64,000 bases of DNA, from assembly GCF_029873635.1 (NCBI RefSeq), contig NC_080418.1:16949388-17013387 (forward strand), in the 5' to 3' direction. A program made the translations under genes and the position numbers. The stretch is from Malania oleifera. Its lineage: Eukaryota > Streptophyta > Magnoliopsida > Santalales > Ximeniaceae. Below the pieces are notes generated by a model. It saw only the letters and a program-made list of their open reading frames with translations, was not told the origin of the DNA and did no database searches. Shown piece by piece: positions 11,340 to 25,034 of the stretch (positions are counted from its first letter, which is position 1; every line of letters begins with the position of its first letter).

Positions 11340-12122
11340 AAATCAAGTAAATTTCTTTCTGTAAGGCCGTCTATCGATATCCTTCGGAGGCATATTATCT
11401 TATCTTGGAGTCTTTCTGAAGTTCCAATGATAAGTTCTATGGACAACTATCATGTTTTGTTGAATTTCGTAAATGAAAAGGACTACATTCATGCATGGGC
11501 ACGAGAAGGAAGATGGGTGGCAGAGTGCTAATTTCGGCTATTTAACTGGTCCGTGAATTTTGTTGTCAATAAGGAGCCATCGATCGCACCACAGTGGATT
11601 TTCTTACCAGGCTTGCCTTTACATTTATATAGATTGGACTGTTTACAAAGTTTTGCCACTAGATTTGGTATATTTTTGGGTACGGATAATGCCACATTAT
11701 ATAGAACACGAGCCACTGGTGCAAGATTGTGTGTTGAAGTGGATTTGTAGAAGGATCCTGTGGAGGGTTTTCCATTAGTGGTAGGACAAAAGCAGAGATG
11801 GCAAAAGGTAATATACGAGAAGAGGGGTTTCTATTGTAATAAATGTTGTAGGCAAGGTCACACAGATGTGGTATACCGATTTGGAGTAAATCTTGAGGAT
11901 AAAAGGAAGGTAGGTGTGAGGATGGAGGGAGATGGGATGGTTTGGAAAGAAGTTGGTAGAAAAGAAAATGTGATAGTAGAAGAGGAAGGTCATGTTTTGA
12001 GGATTCGGGATCAGAGGGTGGAGGAGAAAAAGAATGAAGATGTAAGTGGTCATTTGAATGTGAATGAGAAAAATAAAGAAGTTGTGAATGAGGTTAGTAA
12101 TGCGGGTAGCGGGTACATATAA
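11340..12122 (+). pseudogene. LINE ORF1 (DUF4283 and CCHC knuckle)
   Basis: The first piece reads LSVRPSIDILRRHIILSWSL, then NYHVLLNFVNEKDYIHAWAR, which is the DUF4283 domain of plant LINE ORF1 proteins. After a stop it continues in another frame as NKEPSIAPQWIFLPGLPLHL and TRATGARLCVEVDL, the usual second half of the same domain. A knuckle follows (YCNKCCRQGHTDVVYRFG): C-x2-C-x4-H is kept but the final Cys is Tyr. The tail is Glu/Lys/Val-rich. ORF1 is an RNA-binding chaperone in known L1s; this copy is broken. Confidence 0.8.
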
Positions 12123-12535
12123 AGTGGATGAAGTAAACTTACTAGAGAAGAATAGTAGAGAGAAAGCCGAATGTTTTCAAGATCATAAGGCAGGGGTGTT
12201 AGCAGTGCGGGTAAAACTGGGTGGTTATTCTATGACTGCCCAGGAAATCAGAGTTTTTGATGAAGGGGGGGGGGGAGAAGTTGAAAGTGATAAGGATGGG
12301 GACGAGGTTCTGGTGGAGGAGGTGGATGAGAGAGAGGGGGGAGAGGAGGGTGTGGTGTGTAGGGATAATTATAATGTGTTACTAAGGGAGATATGGAGGT
12401 TTGCATTGATACTCAAAAAGAATATTACTCTGATCCAGGTAATGTGTCAATGGGTGTATCGGAAGGAAGAAATAAAGAAGATGGGCAAGTAAGAAAGTCT
12501 AAGAGGGTTAAGGCAGTGCCCCAAAAATTGAACTT

Positions 12536-13522
12536 ATGATTGACAAAGTTTTGTTTTGGGATATAAGAGGGTTGGGCACGTTGAAGAGAAGATTGAAACA
12601 AATTGTGAAAGATCATAAGGTTTCAATTTTGGCTATTTATGAACCTTTTCAAGATGTGGAGAAGATACAAAGGTGGGTGGTGTATTTGCAATTTACTAAG
12701 TTTTGTTCTAATGTAGAGGAAGGTGGGAAGATTTGGCTGTTCTAGAAAGATGATGTTCAGGTTGATTGGGTGGGTGCGTCAAATCAATGTTTGACAATTT
12801 TGTTAACAGAGGATAGAGGCTCTCTATTTTTTTACCTTTGTATATGCTAAATGTTATCATATTGAGAGAAGAGAATTATGGGAACAACTTTAGGGGATGA
12901 CAAGTTTTGATGTGGCTTGGGTTGTTATGAGAGATTTTAACGTAATTCGGTCAGATGAGGAAAGGGTGAGAGGTCGACCTCGCTTGGGTTCATCTATGGC
13001 TGAATTCAATAATTGTATTAATGGATGTGGATTATTGGATCTCAGACTCGAAGGAAGTCAATTTTTCTGGTATAATGGCCATCAAGGATTGATGAGAAGT
13101 TGGGCGAAACTTGACAATGTGCTGATTAATAATGTTTTTTCTATAAAATATGATGAAGTTAAGGCATCATTGCTGAAAAGAAATACTTCAGATCATTCTC
13201 CTATTATATTACAACTAGGTGTATGGAGAGGTATGGGCCAGCGCCTTTTAGATTTCAAAACATGTGAACGTCGCATAGGAATTTTTTGAAAATGGTTGAA
13301 TCATTTTGGACAAAACATATAGTGGCGGATTTACAATTTAGTAAATTGGCGAGTAAATTGAAAAGGCTAAAACAAAGGCTTAGGGTGTGGAATAAACAAA
13401 ATTTTGGTCGTATTGGTGGTTTCATACAAGTGTTGGAGGAAAGGGTGGAAAAATATGAGAATGTATTGCAAACAAAGTACTCAGAATCAGTTGAAGAAGA
13501 GTTCCTTGTTTCTAAGGCTTAA
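12536..13522 (+). pseudogene. LINE ORF2, endonuclease part
   Basis: ORF2 starts with MIDKVLFWDIRGLGTLKRR, the N-terminal APE-type endonuclease motif (WNxRGLG), followed by VSILAIYEP, where the catalytic Glu of the QEP motif is expected; here Q is Y. After stops and a frame change the domain resumes at 12897 with RDFNVIRSDEER and AEFNNCINGCGLLDL, and closes with WAKLDNVLINN and TSDHSPIILQL, the LDRxL and SDHxP motifs. The linker to RT follows (13286-13522). The disruptions mean no active enzyme. Confidence 0.85.
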
Positions 13523-13818
13523 TTGGAGGTCTGGTATAGAAGGGAAGAGATAAGGTTAGCGCGATAAGCAAAGAAGAAATGGCTAGCTGATGGTGACCAA
13601 AATTCAAAGTTCTTCCATGCGATGATTGCACAAAGAAGGCGTAACTCTTCTGTGAATTCAATGGTACTTCATGATGGTTCGATGCGGGGAAATATGCAGA
13701 TGGTTCATGATGAGGCTGTAAATTATTTTGAGCAATTTTTGGGGCAGAATAGTTTAGTGCAAAGGACAAATCTGGACAGTATTATCCAATCGGTGGTTTA
13801 TGAGGATTCTATAAGACA

Positions 13819-15030
13819 GTGGAAGAACCGACGAAGGAGGAGGTATATGCAGCTATTTCTTCTATTTCTGTAGACAGTAGCCCGGGAGCGGATGGTTTTG
13901 GGTCTTCTTTCTATATTACCTACTGGAAGATTATTAAAAATGATGTGATGGAAGCGGTAAAAGCTTTCTTCAAAGGTGATATGTTGCCTTGGTATTTTTT
14001 TTCCTCTTATATAGTTCTTATTCCAAAAGTAAACGATCCTCAGTCTTTTGATAAATTTCGACCAAAAAGCCTTTGTAATGTAATCTATAAAATATTCTCC
14101 AAAATCCTTGTTAGTAAGCTATCGTTAGTGATGGGTGATTTAATTTTTCTTGAGCAATGTGCTTTTGTGAAATGGAGAAGTATTTTTGAAAATATAACGT
14201 TTGCTCAAGAGATGACAAAATTATTACATAGGCGGGAGAGAGGAGGTACTATGATGCTAAAACTTGACATGAGCAAAGCATATCATCGAGTGGAGTGGCA
14301 AGTGGTAGATCAGATTTTCCATGCTTTTGGTTTTCTAGATTATTTTTGTAAGTTGATTCAAAATTGTATTTCTACTCCATGGTTTTCTATTATGATGCAT
14401 GGCACTTATAGGGTTTTCTTCAAGTCAAAAAGGGGCTTAAGGCAGGGGGATCCGTTGTCCCCGTATATTTTCATCATCATGGAAGAAGTTCTTTTCAGAT
14501 TAATTCAAAAGAAGATGACTAAGAAGCGTATTTTACCATTCGTGCATCCGACTGATGCACCTATTATATCGCATTTAATATACACGGATGATGCTGTTAT
14601 TTTTTCTAATTCTGGTAAAAAAATCTAGACTGGCCAAAGAGTAAATAAAGATAAATCAAATATTTTTTTCTCAAAGAAGTTGGGTTCTCAGAGGAAGGGT
14701 GGAATTCTACAAGAGACTGGTTTTATTGAAGGTAAATTTCCTTTTATATATTTGGGAGTGCCAATTTTGATGGTAAATTGAAGGGCCATCATTTTGACCA
14801 TTTAATTCAAAAAATTAGTAAGAAAATTGAGGGCTGGAAAAGTAGATTGTTGTCTCAACGAGGTCGTCTAGTTTTGTTGAGACATGTGCTTTCGAGCATG
14901 TCACTGAATCTGTTAACTATTCTAAATACCTCGAAACTGGTGATAAAAAAAAAAATACAAGGTATGTTTGCCTATTTCTTCTGGGGATTTAAGGATGGGA
15001 AAGAAAAAATGAAATGGAGAGTTTAGAAGA
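13819..15030 (+). pseudogene. LINE ORF2, reverse transcriptase part
   Basis: A 269-codon open stretch holds the RT fingers and palm: PGADGFGSSFY, KFRPKSLCNVIYKIFSKIL, LKLDMSKAYHRVEW (first catalytic Asp), RGLRQGDPLSPYIF, and HLIYTDDAVIFSN (YTDD in place of the usual FADD). A stop comes right after the catalytic box. The next piece, TGQRVNKDKSNIFFSK, shows that some residues of the palm-thumb junction are missing, suggesting a small deletion. The thumb region continues at 14778-15026 with KKIEGWKSRLLSQRGRLVLL. Confidence 0.9.
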
Positions 15031-15298
15031 AATTGTGTGTTCCTGTGGAGGAGGGGGGGCATAGGAGTAAGGGACATTTTGGAAGTGCAACGAGTTGTTG
15101 TTTATGAAGTTTGGTTGGCAGTTATTAACACAAAATTCTTTATGAGTTAGAATTCTTAAAGCTAAATATGTTAAAGGAGGACATATTGCTCTTTGCAGGC
15201 CACATGGATTGAATTCTTCTTTTTGGAGGAAAATTCTGCAGTGTATGTCTGAGCTGTTAAGTAAATCTAAGTGGAAGGTTAGAGAATGAGATGTAAAA

Positions 15299-16387
15299 TT
15301 GTGGTATGATAAGTTTCTGGATTCGGGACCTTTGTTTTCAGAATTTCCAGATGGTGCACATTCACATATCAGATTAAAAGATTTGGTTATTAATAATGTG
15401 TGGGATGTAGAAAATTTGCAAAGGATTCTGGGTTTTAATAAAGTAGAAGAAGTGATAGAAAGAGTTGGGGAACTTAGAAACTCTTCGGACATCCTGATAT
15501 GGCTCCCGAAAAAGAATGGTTACTTTAATACAAAGTCGGCATAGGATGCTATCATAATTAGAGCTCTAAAGTTTGATTGGGTAAAGTGGGTTTGGAACAA
15601 AAGGTTACCGAAGAAAATTATTATTTGTATGTGGAAGGCTATTTTTGAGTGCTTAAGCGTTGATAAAAAGGTGAGAAGGGTGGGGGTATCACTTGCTTCG
15701 GCATGTGATTGTTGTGAGATGAGAATAGTGCAGATGTGTGACTGTCCATTAAGAATTGGGTGGGGGGTTTTGAGTGAGAACATGACAGTTATGGCTCATT
15801 TAAATGATGTTGATGTTCAGATATTGCAGAATCTGAAAATGCAGATTGTGAATAAAAAGAATAAAGCTATGCAAGTTGTGAGATGGCTAAAACCGAGGTA
15901 AGGGAGGTTGAAACTAAATTTGGATGGGAGCAGCATGGGGAACCCAAGGCCGGCGGGTGGTGGTGGCATCCTTAGAGACTAAACAGGTTTTGTAATTTTT
16001 TATTTTTCAAAATATTTTGGTTCTTATTCTAATAATGAAGCTGAATTGAGAGCTATGATGGAAGGAATAAAACTTTGCAAACAATTGGACCATACCAGTA
16101 TTGACATTGAATGTAATTCGAATATTATAGTAAATTGGATAAGATCTAGTAAATGCTCTTTATGGTATTTGTGGGATTTTTGGGAGCATCTTATTGGTGT
16201 ATTGGAGGGAGTAAATTTTTTTATAAATTATTTATATAGAGAAGGGAATAAAGTGGCAGATGTGTTGGCTCGACAAGGTGTCATGGGGAGGAATATTTTG
16301 TTTACAAATAGTAGTCAACTTCCTAGAGTTATCAAAGGTTTGTATAGATTGGATCAGATGGGTACGGCTTATCTGAGGTATGTCTAG
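15299..16387 (+). pseudogene. LINE ORF2, zinc-binding and RNase H C-terminal parts
   Basis: 15480-15760 holds the zf-RVT type segment (LPKKNGYFNTKSA, WNKRLPKKIIICMWKAI, CDCCEM). 15905-16300 holds a plant-type RNase H: LKLNLDGSSMGNPRPAGGGG, then NNEAELRAMMEGI and HTSIDIECNSNIIVNWI, ending REGNKVADVLARQG. Asp, Glu and Asp of the RNase H core are visible. One stop splits it after GGILRD. The 3' UTR runs to the poly(A) near 16562. Confidence 0.85.
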
Positions 16388-16576
16388 TTGGTTTCCTTTT
16401 GGTATTGGTATAGGTTTGTTTTCTTCTTTTATTTGGTTTGATGCATGGGGTGTTTTATTGGTTATTATGTAAGCCCCAAGTGTTCTTTTGTTTGCACGGT
16501 ATTCATCCGCCATAAGTAAGAGTTATTAATAAACTTAAGAAAGGAGATGCCGCCTCTTTTACAAAAAAAAAAAAAG

Positions 16577-18732
<2,156 letters not shown>

Positions 18733-18737
18733 GCAGA

Positions 18738-19046
18738 TGTTGAGTAGCTGGACCAGAGACGCAGTGTGTGAACTGGTGCCGCGTGCAAGCTGGTGCAAGC
18801 CACGTTGAGTTGTGTTTGCAGCTATTGATTGTCGATTTATTGTAATTCCTCCGTCACCATTTAATATAATTCCTCCAGCTATCTATGAATAGAGATAACA
18901 GAGAAGAGAGATAGGTGTGTGTAGAGAAGAGAGTGAGGAAGAGTGCAAAGATAGAGCTGCCTAAAAGTTTGTATTTTTCTCCCAGTTTCATAGTGGATTG
19001 TGGTGTACTCCATAGACGTGTGTTTATTACTCACAGATTCCTAACA
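18738..19046 (+). repeat. copia-1 5' LTR
   Basis: Starts TGTTGAGTAG, ends ATTCCTAACA. It is 309 bp against 364 bp for the 3' LTR; the shortfall is one block of about 55 bp missing near its 3' end, after CATAGACGT. Confidence 0.95.
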
Positions 19047-19048
19047 AG

Positions 19049-19058
19049 TGGTATCAGA
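19049..19058 (+). other. copia-1 primer-binding site
   Basis: TGGTATCAGA lies two bases after the LTR, the usual initiator-Met primer motif. Confidence 0.85.
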
Positions 19059-19790
19059 TTTTGGTTTGAAGCAGTAATGTCATATTGGAGAAATTCGCCA
19101 AAAACAGAGCCTTGTCTAGTGTCTCAAAATTGAATTTTGAAGCCACCATCACGTTCATCTCGTCGAGACGAAACCAACTGTGCAAATCGGAGCTCGAAAG
19201 GAGCTCAAATGGCACCACACAAACCTCGCCGGAGACGTCCATGTCTTCACGCGCCTTCACGCGTCCGCGACCTGCCGGCCACGCGTCCGCACGCACTCCA
19301 CATGTCTTTCTCACCTGGCTGCTTCAACCCGACCCAGTAACCCGCTCCAGGCTCGAACCGTACTCAACCCAGATCCATACCCGGCCATTTCGTACCCGAC
19401 CAACCGACACACGGCATCCATGTCAATCGCCACATGGCAACCCAGCATCTCACACCTCAGCGCTGCCACATCATCCAGTGGGACCCACAGAATCTGCCAA
19501 TAGGTGAGCCCCACGGTGCCACATCAGCAGTGGACCCCACACCCTGCCACGTCAGCAGACGGCGTCAATAGCAGCATCACTAACGGTAGGTATATTCCGT
19601 TAAGCTTGGGAATATTCCGTTATAGTTGACCATATTTGACCAGGTTTGACCAAATCTTTAACCGAGCTTTTTGGAGCCATTTCGAGTCCGTTTTTCAAAC
19701 GAATTAAACCATTTATAAGGTTTTCGACTATTCCAAATCCAACTGTACTGTCCATTTGAGCTAATTCCATCTATAGATCAGCGAATCGAG
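19059..19790 (+). other. copia-1 leader, GC-rich, with W-box-like cluster
   Basis: About 730 bp between the primer site and the gag start. The part at 19200-19560 is much richer in G+C than its surroundings. Near 19624-19655 the TTGACC core occurs three times. Open frames here have no known motifs. Confidence 0.6.
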
Positions 19791-20597
19791 ATGTCGAACG
19801 AAAAAAGCTCAAAAATCGAGATGTTTAACGGCAACAATTTCAGTTTCTGGAATATGCAGATTGAAGATTACTTATTTGGGAAGGAGTTGCACTTGCTATT
19901 GAAGGGGAAGCTAGGATCTATGAACGAGGACAAGTGGGAGTTGCTTGACCGGAAAGCTCTCGGAGCTATCAGAATGACATTGTCAAAGTCTATGACATTT
20001 AATATCAAGCACATACCATTCACCAAATCTCTTATGGATGCGCTTTTTAATATGTACGAGCAGCCGCCAGCCGCTAATAAGGTACATCTTATGAAAAGGT
20101 TATTTACTATGACCATGTTTGCAAGTGAAAATTTTAACAGGCATTTGAATAGTTTCAAGGAGTTGTCGGATCAACTCGCTTTAGTCGAGATTACATTTGA
20201 TAATGAGATTTGTGTTCTACTGATTATCAGTTAGTTACCCGAAAGTTGGAATGGTATTATTACTACAATCAATAGCTCTGCAAGGAAATCAAAGCTAGTA
20301 TACAATGAGGTCGTCAGCATGATTTTGACGGAAGAAATCAGAATGCAGTCAAATCATAGTTCCACTTCAAGTTCAACCTTGAACATGGAAAGTCGAGGCA
20401 AAGGAAGCAGACATGAACGATCAAACAATCACGGCAGATCTAGGCCCAGGTGGTCCAGATCCAAAAAACCAAGAGGTTCTCAAGACATAGGTTCCCAAGG
20501 CACAAAGAATATTGAGTGCTGGAACTATGAAAAAATTGGTTATTACAGAAACCAGTGCAAAGATCTGAAGAAAGAATATGAGACGAAGGCAAAAGCA
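19791..20597 (+). pseudogene. copia-1 gag
   Basis: The start MSNEKSSKIEMFNGNNFSFW and the following MQIEDYLFGKELHL match the N-terminus of copia gag (Retrotran_gag_2/UBN2 type). The frame is open for 147 codons, then a stop, then continues as LPESWNGII with the later gag helices. The zinc knuckle reads CWNYEKIGYYRNQC: first and last Cys are kept, the second Cys is Tyr and the His is Tyr, so it could not bind zinc normally. Confidence 0.88.
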
Positions 20598-22020
20598 TAA
20601 GCAAATGTTACTTCAGAAAATGATGATATGTTGATTTGCTCTTTAGAGAGCAAAAAGGAGTCTTGGGTGTTAGACTCTAGAGCTTCATTTCATGCCACTT
20701 GCAGTAGAAATTGTCTAAAGGAGTATACACCAGGTGACTTCAGTAAAGTATACCTTGGCAATGATCAACCTTGTGACATTGCTGGCAAGGGGACAATGAA
20801 GATCAAGATAAACGGGTCAGTATGAAAACTAAGAGTTGTAAAATATATTCCATACCTGAGGAAGAACTTGATCTTAGTTGGTCAACTAGCAGATGAAGGA
20901 TATAACATAACTTTCATAGGTGATGAATGGAAAACTTCGAAGGGTGCAATGGTGATTGCATGAGGTAAGAAAAGTGGAATTCTTTATGTAACCCTTAATG
21001 CATGCATGTCTATTACAGTTGTTACATGAAATGATGATAGCAACATTTGGCATTAACAACTCGAACACTTAAGAGAGAAGGGACTCAGAGTGATGCACTC
21101 AAAAGGAAAGTTGAGTGATTTACAGTCAGTGAAGAATGACATATGTGAAGATTGCATACTTGGGAAATAGAAGAGGGTCAGTTTCCAGACGAACACTAGT
21201 ATCCCAAAGAAGGAGAGACTTAAGCTAGTCCATTCAGATGTATGGGGACCAATAACCATTTCATCCACAACTGAGAAGCATTACTTCGTAACATTTATTG
21301 ACGATCATTCACAAAAGTTATGAGTTTACTTCCTAAAGAACAAATCTGATGTATTTGATGCTTTTAAAATTTGGAAAGCAATGGTTGAAAATGAAACTGG
21401 TTTGAAAATCAAGAAATTGAGAACCGATAACGGTGGTGAGTATGATGACACTGAGTTCAAGAAATTCTGCTATGAGCATAGTATCATAATTAAAAGATCT
21501 CTGCCAAGTACACCTCAGCACAACGGCGTAGCCGAACGGATGAATAAATCGTTGACAGAAAAAAGCCAGAAGCATGCGTATGCAGTTAGGTTTACCAAAG
21601 ATGTTTTGGGCAGAAACAGTCAACACAACAGCTTACTTGATTAGATTAACAGGAGTCCATTAGTACCATTGGACTATAGACTACCAGAAGAAGTATGGAG
21701 TGGTAAAGAGGTAAAACTTTCACATTTGAGAGTTTTTTATTGTGTTGCATATGTACATATCAATGACCATGTCAGGAATAAACTTGATTCAAAATTCCGG
21801 AAATGCACCTTCGTTGGTTATGGTGGAAATGAATATAGGTATCGCATTTGGAATGATGAAAACAAAATGGTGATCAGAAGTAGAGATGTGTTTTTTGATG
21901 AAAAGGTAATGTACAAAGATAAACACACAATAAAACCTACAGAGTTTGAAACAACCTATGTAGATGTGAATGATGTCCTAGAAGGTGTAAGGACACGTCA
22001 GCGGAACACCGAGAATCCTT
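20598..22020 (+). pseudogene. copia-1 protease and integrase
   Basis: The protease has SWVLDSRASFHATCSRN, where the catalytic DSGAS is DSRAS. The GAG-pre-integrase region follows with stops (HLEHLREKGLRVMHSKG, then CEDCILGK). The integrase core reads HSDVWGPI (first Asp), FVTFIDDHS, LRTDNGGEYDD (second Asp) and STPQHNGVAERMNKSL (Glu). 21669-22022 gives the C-terminal LSHLRVFYCVAYVHIN and KCTFVGYGGNE segments. Stops from CAG to TAG occur (for example after ILGK). All catalytic positions of the integrase are still visible, but the frame is broken. Confidence 0.9.
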
Positions 22021-22189
22021 AGCAGAACACCGAGAATCCTCAAGCAGAGGAACCTGTGGAGCAGATTGTTGCACCACCACCTTCTACTCCAGCTCCAGAG
22101 TTTAGGAGATCTTCTCGGTAGTATATACCAAATAAGAGGTATATGAATCATTTACTTCTTACAGATTGAGGAGAACTTGAATGACATGT

Positions 22190-23644
22190 TGAAGTATGTC
22201 AGGCAGAAGATTCGAGCAAGTGGGAGCTTGCAATGAAAGACGAGATGAAGTCTCTTACCTCCAACAAAACATAGGAACTAGCTAAGTTACCCAAAGGTAA
22301 GAAAGTTCTTCACAAAAAATGGGTGTACAAGATCAAAGAAGAGCATGATGTATCCAAGGGGTATAAAGCCCGGTTAGTAGTCAAAGGTTTCGAGCAAAAG
22401 GAAGGAATTGACTACATTGAGTAGTTGGACGTGAAGATGACATTTCTTCATGGTGACCTTGATGAGGAAATTTATATGCAACAGTCGTAAGGTTACTCAA
22501 TTAAAGGTAAAAAGATCTTATGTGCAGATTGAAGAAGAGCTTGTATGGTTTCAAACAAACTCTTAGGCAATGATACAAGAAGTTTGACAGTTGTATGCAG
22601 AGGAAAAATTTTCAAAAGTACAATGTCGATCACTCTTGCTACTTTAAAAGGTATCGTACTAACTATATTATCCTATTGTTATATGTTGATGATATGCTAG
22701 TCGCAGGATCAAATATAGAAGAGATCAGAAAATTGAAATAGCAATTGTTAGAGGAGTTTGACATAAAAGACTTGGATCCTACAAAACATTTTCTTGGGAT
22801 GTGAATCTCTAGAGATAAACAACAATGTACATTACGGTTATCTCAGTCAGAGTACATTAGCAGTGTTTTACGGAGGTTTAACATGAGCAACGCCAATGCA
22901 GTAAATACACCATTGGCAGGTCACTTTCGTATCTCTAAGGATCAGTCTTCTCAGACAGATGAAAAAAAAGATTTCATGGCTAAGGTATCATACGCCTCTG
23001 TCATTGGAAGTCTCATGTATGCTATGGTTGGTACCATACCAGATATTGGCCAAGTAGTGGGAGTTGTGAGCAGGTATATATCAAATCTAGGAAAGACTCA
23101 TTGGGAAGCAGTGAAGTGGATTTTGAGATATCTACGTGTCACTATTGATAAATGTCTATGTTTCGACAAAAGCAACTTGAAAATTCAAGGGTATGTAGAT
23201 TTTGATTTTGCAGGTGAATTTTATCATCGCAGAAGCACCGCCAGGTATATATTCACTGTTGGCACAACAATTGTTAGTTGAATATCACAGGTACAGAAGA
23301 TTGTTGTTCTATCCACTACAGAAGTTGAGTACGTAGCAGTGATAGAAGCAAATAAAGAAATGATTTGACTTCAAAGTTTGTTAACAGAGCTCAGAATAAA
23401 GTAAGAAATGAATGTTTTGTACATCAACAGTAAAAGTGCGATACATCTGGCAAAGAACTCTACATTTCATTCCAGAACCAAACACATTGAATTACGTTAT
23501 CATTTCGTCAGATCTCTATTAGAGGATGAAGTGTTGACACTAAAAAAAATCCAAGGTAGCAGGAATTCAACAGATATGTTGACAAAGGTGGTGACTACAG
23601 AAAAGTTGAAGTTGTGTTCAACTTTAATTGGTCTTCATGCTTGA
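22190..23644 (+). pseudogene. copia-1 reverse transcriptase and RNase H
   Basis: The RT begins with KKWVYKIKEEHDVSKGYKAR and VVKGFEQKEGIDYIE, then jumps straight to LDVKMTFLHGDLDEEIYM. The usual block of about two dozen residues between them (the FSPVVK region) is missing in register. The catalytic box is YVDDMLVAGSN. The RNase H part reads SYASVIGSLMYAM, THWEAVKWILRYL and GYVDFDFAGE, then VLYINSKSAIHLAKN and RTKHIELRYHFVR, ending TDMLTKVVTTEKL. Several stops are present. Confidence 0.9.
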
Positions 23645-23697
23645 AAACATATTTGAGCACATCATTTATCACTGGTTGAGGAGGCGTATCCGTCTCC

Positions 23698-23708
23698 AAG
23701 TGGGAGAT
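23698..23708 (+). other. copia-1 polypurine tract
   Basis: AAGTGGGAGAT directly precedes the 3' LTR start TGTTGAG. Confidence 0.8.
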
Positions 23709-24072
23709 TGTTGAGTAGATAGAGCCAAAGACGCGGTGTGTGAGCTGGTGACGCGTGCAAGCTGGTGCAAGCCGCGTTGAGCTGTGTCTGCGGCTATAGA
23801 TTGCCGATTTATTGTAATTCCTCCATCACCATTTAATATAATTCCTCCAATCATCTATAAATAAAGAGAACATAGAGGAGAGGTAGGTGTGTGTAGAGAA
23901 GAGAGTAAGGAAGAGTGCAGAGAGAGAGCTGCCTGAAAGTTTGTATTTTTCTCCCGATTTCATAAGAGATTGTGATCTACTTCGTGGACGTAAGTCAATT
24001 TAAACTGAACCACATAATTTCTAGTGTGTCTTATTTTTCTAGCGTATGTTTACTGCTCACAAATTCCTAACA
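23709..24072 (+). repeat. copia-1 3' LTR
   Basis: Starts TGTTGAGTAG, ends ATTCCTAACA, and keeps the block missing from the 5' LTR. A TATA-like CTATAAATAAAG lies near 23855. Confidence 0.95.
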
Positions 24073-24077
24073 GCAGA

Positions 24078-24958
24078 GGCAGTCCACAATTCCCACGCTA
24101 AACCTATACCAATGTAGGAATTAATTAATTAATTAAAGTCATGAGGACCCAACACCACATGTGAGCTCACGTGCATAACCCCCCTACCCTCACCACACAG
24201 TGAAAAATAGAGAAGAAGAAGACGAAGCAGCCAACACATCCTATATGCCTAAGAGCTTGACAAATCCAAAATCTCCATTTTCCATGCCTGCAAAGTAATC
24301 CCCAAGGCATTATTCTTTTTCACTATCATCAATTCAGTTCTCCCATCCATCCCCGAAATCAGTGCAAATCAAATCTGAAACCAACCCCCCACCCCCCCGC
24401 CCCTCCTCCCTTACCTAATATTTGTTCAACAAAGTCATGAGTCGGTCCCTCTCCCTCTCTCTCCGGCTGTAATATTATTATTAATTCCGATTTATAGCTT
24501 CCATGTATATGCATGGAGGTGGTGGATCGCCGTGCCGTAGCGAGCATGGCAGCCCTCGCACATGGCAGTCCAAAAATTTCAACAGGCCAGCGTCTAGCTT
24601 CCACACTATTACATTTACCCATTAATTCCTCCTCTTAATTTGCTTCTTTAACTTCTCCCTTCGATTAACCCCCGTTGGGGCACATGAAAGTTAAGTTTCT
24701 ACCAAATTCTACATTTTAGGTTAAAAAGCAAAAAACAAAAAACATATATATGTATATCGGGGGATGGATTGTGATAGATGGAAAGTGTGGTGTTGTTACA
24801 TTTGGTGTACCTGTTGAATTGTCATGGGAAAAGGCGCGTCGCGCTAGCTATGACTGTCTCCCGAATAGAAATATTGCATTTCTTGAACATCATCATCAAC
24901 AACTATTAATTCAAATAAGCAGGCTGCTACTGTATGTAAGTAGGAGTGGTGGTACTGG

Positions 24959-25010
<52 letters not shown>

Positions 25011-25034
25011 GAATAATGAGGAGGGTGGTGGTCG
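24078..25034. other. 3' flank of the SOSEKI gene
   Basis: No second gene is recognisable. It holds a C-run near 24386-24410 and a GA run of about 48 bp (24961-25008). The latter is CT on the SOSEKI strand and lies within about 75 bp of its stop codon, so it probably falls in the 3' UTR. Confidence 0.55.

Larger units (their letters stand above)
11335..16576 (+). mobile_element. L1-type LINE with RNase H domain and poly(A) tail
   Basis: The order is ORF1 (DUF4283 domain and zinc knuckle), endonuclease, reverse transcriptase, zinc-binding RT-associated domain, RNase H, 3' UTR and poly(A) at about 16562-16576. This is the plant L1 plan. Recognisable sequence starts inside ORF1 just after a microsatellite, so the copy is probably 5'-truncated. 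Stops and frame changes break both ORFs. I could not match a clear target-site duplication. Confidence 0.9.
18738..24072 (+). mobile_element. Ty1/copia LTR retrotransposon with both LTRs (copia-1)
   Basis: TG...CA LTRs (18738-19046 and 23709-24072) flank gag, protease, integrase, RT and RNase H in the copia order. The 5-bp duplication GCAGA lies at 18733-18737 and 24073-24077. Primer site TGGTATCAGA follows the 5' LTR and a purine tract precedes the 3' LTR. By eye the LTRs differ at roughly one position in ten, and the coding sequence has many stops, so the insertion is old. Lineage within Ty1/copia is not certain. Confidence 0.95.

Noticed and set aside
11082..11531. Single 149-codon gene including the Tyr/Ile/His-rich N-terminus
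   Set aside because: Only the part after about 11335 is LINE ORF1; the N-terminal half is translated microsatellite.
19085..19507. 140-codon frame in the copia-1 leader
   Set aside because: Pro/Thr/Ser/Arg-rich with no motif; competing frames of similar length overlap it, so GC content explains it.
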